A stretch of DNA of 64,000 bases from Fibrivirga algicola (GTDB lineage Bacteria > Bacteroidota > Bacteroidia > Cytophagales > Spirosomataceae): NCBI RefSeq assembly GCF_011742925.1, contig NZ_WAEL01000014.1, positions 1-64,000 on the forward strand, read 5' to 3'. The translations under genes and the position numbers were made by a program. Positions within the stretch are counted from its first letter, which is position 1. The number at the start of each line of letters is the position of its first letter. Under the pieces are notes generated by a model. That model was given only the letters and a program-made list of their open reading frames with translations, did no database searches and was not told the origin of the DNA. Shown one piece after another: positions 54,393 to 61,560 of the stretch.

Positions 54393-54629
54393 CGGTATGA
54401 TGAAGAAAGTTGTTGAACGTACCTGAAGCGGTATTTTAAATATAGCCGCTAGAGGAACGCCGTTCACAATCAGTTCATTTACGCATTGCAATAGCTTGTT
54501 TTTGTCTAGCCTTTTCGCGGTATAATCTTACGCAAACAGTGTAGCACCTGACTGGGTCTGGCAAAAACAGTTAATAAACCTATTTGTTATATCGACAAAA
54601 ATATAAATACAACTTAACAACCTACAGCT

Positions 54630-54938
54630 ATGCCACGAGGAGATAAATCGGCGTACACGGATAAGCAGATTCGTCAGGCCGAGCATATTGAAGAGGGGTA
54701 CGAAAAACAAGGCGTACCCGAAGAAGAAGCGGAGGCTCGGGCCTGGGCCACGGTGAATAAAATTTCGGGCGGCGGCAAAAAAAGCGGTTCGGGCCGTGGA
54801 AAAGCCGAGAATAAAGAGCCGGTGAAAACAGGCGGAAAAAAGGGGGGTGCTGCCTCGGCCTCGCGCACCGCTGAAGAGCGATCTACCTCCGCCAAAAAAG
54901 CCGCCGAAACGCGGAAGCGCAACGCAGCAGCAAAATAA
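54630..54938 (+). CDS. Small Lys/Ala-rich basic protein (102 aa)
   Basis: 'MPRGDKSAYTDKQIRQAEHIEEGYEKQG' followed by 'EEAEARAWATVNKISGGGKKSGSGRG' is a pattern I recall for small proteins annotated as plasmid-stabilisation-like; the role is not established. The C-terminal half is Lys/Ala/Ser-rich and disordered, like histone-tail-type DNA-binding tails. There is no signal peptide. A long inverted repeat follows. Confidence 0.75.
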   Translation: MPRGDKSAYTDKQIRQAEHIEEGYEKQGVPEEEAEARAWATVNKISGGGKKSGSGRGKAENKEPVKTGGKKGGAASASRTAEERSTSAKKAAETRKRNAAAK

Positions 54939-54940
54939 TT

Positions 54941-55032
54941 GGTCAATGACATTTGCGTAGTCTCGTCTCGGCTTTACCCCCACTGTATGTTGGAGGCAAA
55001 GCCAAGACGGGACTATGCAAACGTCATTGACT
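54941..55032. repeat. Long imperfect inverted repeat overlapping the phosphoesterase stop
   Basis: 42-nt arms (54941-54982 and 54991-55032) pair with about seven mismatches around an 8-nt loop (54983-54990). The right arm contains the TAG stop (55013-55015) and the last codons of the reverse-strand gene. It could terminate both convergent genes. Confidence 0.7.
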
Positions 55033-56506
55033 CAGAATATACCGTACCAAAGCGGTCGGTTGCCCGCACCGTGATTTTCTTCGCAGAGGGCGATGGCTGA
55101 AAAAAGAACAGGTGATCCGTCATGGTGGGGTCAACAAACTTGTGCTTTTTAGGCAGGTCCGGACCCGCGTACAATTCGGCCGCCCAAGGGTCATGGGCAA
55201 CGCGCTGTTCGGGTACCCCCTTCACCACTCCATCTTCGAGCCATTCCAGCTTCCACTTGGGGTCCCAGTTCCAGACATTCACGGTCATATGGTCCGGGGC
55301 CGTTTTTACGCGTCCCTTTTCGTAAATCCGCAACTGGTGTTCGCGTGGCTTGCCCGTCGACTTGTAATACCAGCGAATAGCCCCGCCGTCGACTTCGTAC
55401 ACGGCATAGCCGCCCGGCGTGCCGTCCGTACAGATCGGGCCCGTCCACCAGGCACCGCATACCGTGCCGTGCACATGTTCCATCACCGGCCCCTCCTGCC
55501 ACTTCTCGTTTACGTGTGTGTGGCCCGACATGATGTGTGTGTTGAAGGGCTTCAGCATCTCGTACAGCTGTTTCCGGTTCGACACACTCCCACCCAGTTC
55601 GTCTTCTTTGATGTTTTCCCGGCGTTTGTGCCCCGTCTGCGTCGGAATATGCAGGCTTACCACCACCGTTGTGCCGGGTTTTACCAGCGCTAAGTCCTGT
55701 TCAAGCCAGTGCAGTTGGTTTTCGGTCAGGTAGCCAATGTACTTCTTTGCCGTTCCGATGAAAAACACATCGTCGAGGACCACGTAATGAATCTCACCCC
55801 GGTTGAACGAGTAGTAGGTAGGACCAAACTGCTGCTTGAAGGTAGTAGCCGAGTAATCATCTGTTCGGGCATCAAGATCCAGATCGTGGTTACCGATGAC
55901 GTTGAAAAAAGGTACGCCCGTTGTACCGATGGCTTCCTTATAGTCAGCGTACAGTTCGAAGTGGTCCCAGACCAAGTCGCCGCAACCGATGCCGTGAAAA
56001 AGGGACCCTTTCGGATAGCTGGCTATCAGGTCGCGCAGGTCGGGTGCCGATTGAGCTTTCAGTTGCTCTGCATCTTTCTTCGAGATAATCTGCGGATCAG
56101 CCCAAACCACAAACTGATGTTTCCGGTCATCGACGGGAAGCTTTTCGAGGCTAAAGTCAATGGAAGCCGTTCCGTTACCGGCGGTGATCGGCTGGTAGAA
56201 CCGAGCCATGCCCCGTTCATTCGGAATCACGTAGCCAGCCGGCAGACTGATATAGATAAAGCCTGCCGACGCGTGGGGCATAAGCGAGTAATGCCCGGCC
56301 TTGTCTGTCACGACCACCGAATACCCATCCGTAACAGCCACATTGGCGATACCCTTGCCGTTACTGAGAACCCGACCGGAAACACTCTTAGGAGCGGTTT
56401 GAACTGGGTACGTAGTGGCCAGCGCTACCGGAGCCGAGGCGGTGGCAGCGGCCCCCGACCAGCCAATATATTTGAGGAAAGATCGTCTGTTTACCATCGG
56501 TTTCAT
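55013..56506 (-). CDS. Calcineurin-like metallophosphoesterase, Tat-exported
   Basis: 497 residues with a twin-arginine leader ('VNRRSFLKYIGWSGAAA'). Metal-binding motifs are 'VWADPQI', 'GCGDLVWD', 'NVIGNHDLD' and 'MSGHTHVNEK'. An N-terminal carboxypeptidase-regulatory-like segment and a beta-rich C-terminal domain flank the catalytic part. Its first ATG overlaps the SusD-gene stop (TAATG), so it is translationally coupled to the SusC/SusD operon and may free phosphate from imported or bound glycans. Confidence 0.9.
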   Translation of the reverse strand: MKPMVNRRSFLKYIGWSGAAATASAPVALATTYPVQTAPKSVSGRVLSNGKGIANVAVTDGYSVVVTDKAGHYSLMPHASAGFIYISLPAGYVIPNERGMARFYQPITAGNGTASIDFSLEKLPVDDRKHQFVVWADPQIISKKDAEQLKAQSAPDLRDLIASYPKGSLFHGIGCGDLVWDHFELYADYKEAIGTTGVPFFNVIGNHDLDLDARTDDYSATTFKQQFGPTYYSFNRGEIHYVVLDDVFFIGTAKKYIGYLTENQLHWLEQDLALVKPGTTVVVSLHIPTQTGHKRRENIKEDELGGSVSNRKQLYEMLKPFNTHIMSGHTHVNEKWQEGPVMEHVHGTVCGAWWTGPICTDGTPGGYAVYEVDGGAIRWYYKSTGKPREHQLRIYEKGRVKTAPDHMTVNVWNWDPKWKLEWLEDGVVKGVPEQRVAHDPWAAELYAGPDLPKKHKFVDPTMTDHLFFFQPSPSAKKITVRATDRFGTVYSESMTFA

Positions 56507-57939
56507 TAATTAGCCCACCATACTTTTGTGTTGATGTTATCGCCCCCAATACGCGCCGACGCTTCTGCATAATTAGCGCGGTTAAGCGACTGCACAGAGA
56601 GGGGGTAAATCATCCGGGCGGGCATCTGGCCATTGTTTTCCAGCCCCGTTCCTTTAGGCAATACCGGATAGCCCGTGCGGCGGTATTCGGCCCACTGCTG
56701 CATTTCCGTAAAAAATAGGGAGATGTACTTCTGGGTCATCAACTGCTCGATCGTACCGGCGTAGGCTACACCTTTGCGCGTTAGAAAATCGGCCGGCATG
56801 GCAGCCCCCCAATAGGCCATCGACGCCCGGATGCCTTTCTCGTAATGGTCTTTGGGCGAATCGCTGCTGTAGCCTTTCAACGCAGCTTCGGCCAGCAGAA
56901 ATTCGGTTTCGGCATACTGCATGATGTTCCCCAGCAAGGGCGACGTTTTCAGGGTTTTGTTCAACCGTGATGATGAGATGGCGGCCACTTTTGCTGCATC
57001 ACCCAACGGATAACCGCTGGGAACGCCCACAAACTTTCCGCTCACTTTGGTAGCCCACACATTCAGGCGCGGATCTTGCCAGGCGGATAACGTATTGATA
57101 AAGAAGGTCGAGTAGGCATTAGCCCCGTTGAAATCGTAATCACGGTCATCGGCAAATGGGTTCAGCAGCGGGTTGACGGCCGTAAACACGAGCGACGCGC
57201 TTTCTTCAGGAGCGGCCATCAGCGGATACTTCATGGGATTGGCCAGCATCTCCCGGATTTTCTGTTTGAACACGTCCGATTTGGCTTCACCCCGCATTAG
57301 TAAACGTAGTCGTAGCGAGTTCGTGAACTTGCGCCACTTCACTGTACCTGCCGCGCTTTTATCGGCGCCAAACAACGCATCGGTACCCGGCGTCATTGTT
57401 TTTGTGACGTCATACAGCGCATTCGCCGAGTCGAGCTGATTCACCAAATCGGCGTAGATCGTTGACTGCGCGTCGAATTTTGGCGCGATGAGGTAATCAG
57501 GATAGCCCTTTAAGGCCTCCGAATACGGCACATCACCGTAGGCGTCGGTTAGGTTCTGATACAGCCACGCCCGAACAGTCTGGGCTGCCGCCATCTGGTT
57601 GCGATTGTTCGTCTGCCTGGCACGGTCATACATATCCTGCACGTTTGTCAGCGTCAGGTAATAGTTATTCCAGAGGTAGTCTGATTCGCTGGGAATGAGC
57701 ACATAGCGGTGAAACTGGCCGTCTGTCAGCGACACGGTTACCTGCATCAATTCATTATTCAGCCGGTGGCTTCGACTCAAACCGATATTGACCCCGTTCA
57801 ATAAGGCAGTATTCAAAAAGCTGCCCGATGTAGCCGTTGTAACGGCTTCCGGATCGTGCAGTAATTCATTCATCGAGCTGGTACAACTCACACTGGCGAG
57901 CAGACTTAAACCAAGCAGAAAAGAAGCTATGTTTTTCAT
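56506..57939 (-). CDS. SusD/RagB-like outer-membrane lipoprotein
   Basis: 477 residues with lipobox Cys in 'LASVSCTSSMN'. The body is of the SusD-like_2 type ('LWNNYYLTLTNVQDMYDRA', 'FLLAEAALKGY', 'EMQQWAEYRRTGYPVLP'). It binds a glycan or other ligand on the cell surface for the SusC partner. It begins 6 nt after the SusC stop. Confidence 0.92.
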   Translation of the reverse strand: MKNIASFLLGLSLLASVSCTSSMNELLHDPEAVTTATSGSFLNTALLNGVNIGLSRSHRLNNELMQVTVSLTDGQFHRYVLIPSESDYLWNNYYLTLTNVQDMYDRARQTNNRNQMAAAQTVRAWLYQNLTDAYGDVPYSEALKGYPDYLIAPKFDAQSTIYADLVNQLDSANALYDVTKTMTPGTDALFGADKSAAGTVKWRKFTNSLRLRLLMRGEAKSDVFKQKIREMLANPMKYPLMAAPEESASLVFTAVNPLLNPFADDRDYDFNGANAYSTFFINTLSAWQDPRLNVWATKVSGKFVGVPSGYPLGDAAKVAAISSSRLNKTLKTSPLLGNIMQYAETEFLLAEAALKGYSSDSPKDHYEKGIRASMAYWGAAMPADFLTRKGVAYAGTIEQLMTQKYISLFFTEMQQWAEYRRTGYPVLPKGTGLENNGQMPARMIYPLSVQSLNRANYAEASARIGGDNINTKVWWAN

Positions 57940-57945
57940 AACGAA

Positions 57946-60900
57946 TTAAAGCGAAATGGTCAGGTTAACGCCCATCGTCCGGGTCGACGGGAACTGGGCG
58001 ATCTCCAGGCCGGGGGTAATGGTTGAGTTATCGAGCGTAGAGGTTTCGGGGTCGAAGCCGGGGAATTGGGTCCAGTTGTAGAGGTCACGGCCGTAGATGC
58101 CGAGGCTGGCTCCGCGCAGGAATGTTTTACCCAGGGTTTTGGCCGGTAACGTGTAGGCAATACGTACCTCGCGTAACTTGGTGAAGGTGGCGTCGAACAG
58201 GTTGGCCTCTACGTTATCTCGGCCGTAGATCTTACCGTAGTACGTAACAATGTTGGCCGCTTTGGTGGTGTTGGGTACGTAGGTGCCGTCGGCGTTCTGA
58301 GTTACGCCCTGCCCCACAATGCCATCGTACCGGCCGGGCAGCGTTGCCTTAATTTTCCCCTGTTCGCCCAGCACCGAGTTGGTTAACGAATACACGTTAC
58401 CGCCCTGCTGCCGCTCAATCAGCACCGACAGGTTCCAACCGCGATACTTGACATTGTTTGTTAAGCCACCTCGCCACGTTGGGCTTGAATTGCCCAGGTT
58501 CAGAAACTGCTCGCTCAGGAGCGGGTAACCCGTTTTATCATATACGATCTGCCCATCAGGCGACCGGCGGTACCCCAAACCGTAGATTTCGCCCAGTGGT
58601 CGGCCTTCGCGCGCTTCAACCGTTACCCGGCTCCCCACGTACCTGGCCAGCACCACGTTGCCTGTCCCGTTATTCAGTTCCTCCACCCTGTTTCGGTTCA
58701 TGGCCCAGTTCAGCGTTACATCCCAGGTCGGGCCCTTCGCGCTCTTTACCGGGCTGCCGTTCATCGTTAGCTCAACACCCCGGTTGGCTACCTTGCCCAT
58801 GTTGATCAGCGATGAGTTGTAGCCCGATGCGTACTCAACCGGTGCATACAGAATCTGGTCGATCGTAAGCTGGCGGTATAGGGTCAGATCGAATGACAGC
58901 CGATTTTTCAGGAAACGCCACTCCGTACCAATCTCCCAGGAGTTGTTTCGCTGGGGCCGCAGGTTGGGATTAGCAATGATGTTCGGATTTTCCAGCTCGC
59001 CCGGAAATACGCCCGGCTCGTACACTTTCTCCAGGTTGTACGTACCCAGCCGGGCATCGTAGCCAACACTGGCATATGCCCCGCGCAGCTTGGCGTAGTT
59101 GATCCAGCCGGGCATCGTCACGATATCGGAGGCAATCAGGCTGAGCGTGGCTGAGGGATAGAAAAACGAATTGTTCTGCCTGGGTAGGGTACTGCTCCAG
59201 TCATTGCGGCCCGTAATATCCAGAAAGGCCACGTTTTTGTACGACATATTCACGAACCCGTATAGGCTATTGATGCGCTTCTCGGCCTGGTCACTGCGGG
59301 TCAGGGGAAGCTGTTCGCTGTTGGCCAGGTTATACACGTTCGGAATCACAAGCCGGTCGGCCAGTTGGTTCGTTAGCTTTTGTGACTGAATCAGGCTATT
59401 ACCACCTGCATTGGCCGTCAGCTGAAAATTACCGGTGGGCCGAATTTTGTACCGAAGCAGGAAGTCGATGTTCGACTCCATGTTGAATACACTCTGCTGG
59501 CGATACATCCCCTCCTGAAACTTCTGGGTGTTCTTGGGCCGTTGCTGCGATCGGAACTCATAGCCTGCGTCGAGGCCACCGTGTAGGGTCAGGTCGAGGC
59601 CATTGATAATGGAGTAGGTAGCCGACACGTTGCCGGTAATATTGTGCCGATTCGATTTATTAAGCATCTCGTAACTAATGAGATACGGATTATCAATCAA
59701 CGAACTGAACGGATGCCGCTGCGTCACTCCTTCAGCGCCCGGTTCCCAGTAGGGCTGGTACCAATCCAGATTTATGTTCGGATTCTGGAAGGCAGTGAAG
59801 TACATGATCGATTGGTTGTTGTAACCCGTCGTCGGTAGGTTGTCGCTGAACTTATTGTAGTAGTTGACCTTTGTGTTCGTCGACAACTTTCGCGACACCT
59901 GCGACTGATTGGAGAAGCCAACGTTGATGCGCTGATAACCGGTGTTGGGCAGAATCCACTCATTTTTCAGATGCGATATACTCACCCGTGAGGTTCCCTT
60001 ATCTCCGTTACTGCTAATGGTCAGGTTGTTGGACAGCGTAACGCCTTGCCGAAAAAAATTCTTCCGATTGTCGGGATACGGCACCCAGGGTGTACGGGCG
60101 GTGAAGTTTCCGGCCGCATCGCGCGGAGAATCGTATTGGTAAAACTGCTGCCCTTCGAAGCGCGGGCCCCAGGCCGAACTGGTGTTCTGGGTGCCGGGGC
60201 CATCGGCGGTGGTGCCATACGAGTAGTATGACTGCCCGGCCGTGCCCTGCCCATATTCATACTGATAGTCGGGCCACCGGTTAATGTCGTCGACGCTCAC
60301 ATAAGAATTGACCGTCACGCCAATCCCCTTCGGTTGATTGCTGCCACTTTTGGTGGTGATAATAATGGCACCCGCCCCAGCCCGCGACCCGTAGAGTGCC
60401 GAAGCAGCCGGCCCTTTCAGCACATTGATCGACTCAATGCTGTTAGGATCAATATCTGTCAAGGCGCTGCCAAAGTCAACAGGCGAATCACCTCCCAGGT
60501 AGGCACCGTGGCCAACCCCCTGAAAGCCAGTATTGATCGGTTGCCCATCCACCACAATCAGTGCACCGGGCGAGTTCAGGTCCAGGATGCTTTCGCCGCG
60601 CAGCGTAACGCGGCTGCTTCCCATTGGGCCATCGGTTTTGGTCAGATTAAGACCTGCAATTTTGCCCGATAACGTATTGATCACGTTGTTGGCCGGGGCG
60701 TTGGTGACTGCTTCTCCCTCCAGTTTTTGAGTCGAATATCCAAGCGCTTTTTCGTCACGTTTGATACCCAATGCCGTCACGACCACTTCATTCAAATTTC
60801 TGGTATCGGCAGCCAGTTGCACGTTAATAGTCGTCCGGTTTCCCACCCGGACCGTCTGCGGCAGGTAGCCAACAAACGAGAATACAAGCTCCGCTTGCCC

Positions 60901-61143
60901 GTCAGGTACGTTCACCGTGTAGCGGCCGTTCACGTCGGTTGTTGTTCCCTGTTGGCGGTTCGATCCACCCGCGCTTCGCACCAGTACATTGACACCCGGC
61001 ACTCCTTCGCCATTTTGTGCGTCGGTTACCTGACCGGTAATGGCAACCTGAGCCAGTGACAGGGTATTGAGTATTAGCAGACAGGCTATGGCATAGAGCC
61101 ATCCTTTCCGCCACTCCCGTGGGTAGCGTAGACTACGTTGCAT
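57946..61143 (-). CDS. SusC/RagA-type TonB-linked outer-membrane protein
   Basis: 1065 residues: signal peptide (to about 32), carboxypeptidase-regulatory-like domain ('GQVTDAQNGEGVPGVNVLV'), then a plug with 'NVLKGPAASALYGSRAGAGAIIITTKSG' and a long beta-barrel ending in a typical outer-membrane strand ('STRTMGVNLTISL'). It imports its ligand with TonB energy. It heads the operon with SusD and the phosphoesterase. No glycoside hydrolase follows on the same strand inside the window, so the substrate cannot be inferred. Confidence 0.95.
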   Translation of the reverse strand: MQRSLRYPREWRKGWLYAIACLLILNTLSLAQVAITGQVTDAQNGEGVPGVNVLVRSAGGSNRQQGTTTDVNGRYTVNVPDGQAELVFSFVGYLPQTVRVGNRTTINVQLAADTRNLNEVVVTALGIKRDEKALGYSTQKLEGEAVTNAPANNVINTLSGKIAGLNLTKTDGPMGSSRVTLRGESILDLNSPGALIVVDGQPINTGFQGVGHGAYLGGDSPVDFGSALTDIDPNSIESINVLKGPAASALYGSRAGAGAIIITTKSGSNQPKGIGVTVNSYVSVDDINRWPDYQYEYGQGTAGQSYYSYGTTADGPGTQNTSSAWGPRFEGQQFYQYDSPRDAAGNFTARTPWVPYPDNRKNFFRQGVTLSNNLTISSNGDKGTSRVSISHLKNEWILPNTGYQRINVGFSNQSQVSRKLSTNTKVNYYNKFSDNLPTTGYNNQSIMYFTAFQNPNINLDWYQPYWEPGAEGVTQRHPFSSLIDNPYLISYEMLNKSNRHNITGNVSATYSIINGLDLTLHGGLDAGYEFRSQQRPKNTQKFQEGMYRQQSVFNMESNIDFLLRYKIRPTGNFQLTANAGGNSLIQSQKLTNQLADRLVIPNVYNLANSEQLPLTRSDQAEKRINSLYGFVNMSYKNVAFLDITGRNDWSSTLPRQNNSFFYPSATLSLIASDIVTMPGWINYAKLRGAYASVGYDARLGTYNLEKVYEPGVFPGELENPNIIANPNLRPQRNNSWEIGTEWRFLKNRLSFDLTLYRQLTIDQILYAPVEYASGYNSSLINMGKVANRGVELTMNGSPVKSAKGPTWDVTLNWAMNRNRVEELNNGTGNVVLARYVGSRVTVEAREGRPLGEIYGLGYRRSPDGQIVYDKTGYPLLSEQFLNLGNSSPTWRGGLTNNVKYRGWNLSVLIERQQGGNVYSLTNSVLGEQGKIKATLPGRYDGIVGQGVTQNADGTYVPNTTKAANIVTYYGKIYGRDNVEANLFDATFTKLREVRIAYTLPAKTLGKTFLRGASLGIYGRDLYNWTQFPGFDPETSTLDNSTITPGLEIAQFPSTRTMGVNLTISL

Positions 61144-61560
61144 TGCTGTTTAGTTAAGTTGGTTAAAAAGAGGGTTGATCAATGACGACCCAAAACGGGT
61201 TGCTCAGCCGAGACACCGTTGAACAGAGACGTTTGCAGCCAGGCTCTGTAGCGGCGGACGGTGAAGCATCCGGGCGATTTTGCGCTGCTCCTTTCAGTAC
61301 AGGACCAGACTAGTGCTTGTCATAACGCGGGTTGGTTTTAAAACCGCAAAAGTATCCGCGCTGGATAAAGCCAATTTTAACGGAATGTTGCGGAATCGTT
61401 AAGACAATAAGGTAAGTACCCGGCAAAATTCAGGTTAGAAAGCAACCCGACCAGGGCCACTGCTAAGGCGCTGGCAAGCCATTTTGGCTTTTTTGAGTAT
61501 TCGGATGTTAAAACTCACCATTTCGTTACTTTCAACATCTATACACTGTCTTTTCCAGCA
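61144..61560. other. Divergent intergenic region between SusC operon and dehydrogenase gene
   Basis: It carries the SusC promoter. No small gene is seen. A forward promoter for the 61561 gene is not clear. Confidence 0.4.
61347..61374 (-). promoter_or_regulatory. Promoter of the SusC operon
   Basis: On the reverse strand TTG (61374-61372), a 17-nt spacer and TACTTTTG (61354-61347) fit TTTG / TAnnTTTG. The 5' untranslated region would be about 200 nt. Confidence 0.5.

Noticed and set aside
54528-54983. Reverse open frame of 151 codons over the small basic protein gene
   Set aside because: Its Phe-rich product is the mirror of a Lys-rich forward gene that has a recognisable family pattern.
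55709-56509. Forward open frame of 266 codons inside the metallophosphoesterase gene
   Set aside because: Antisense to a gene with clear metal-binding motifs.
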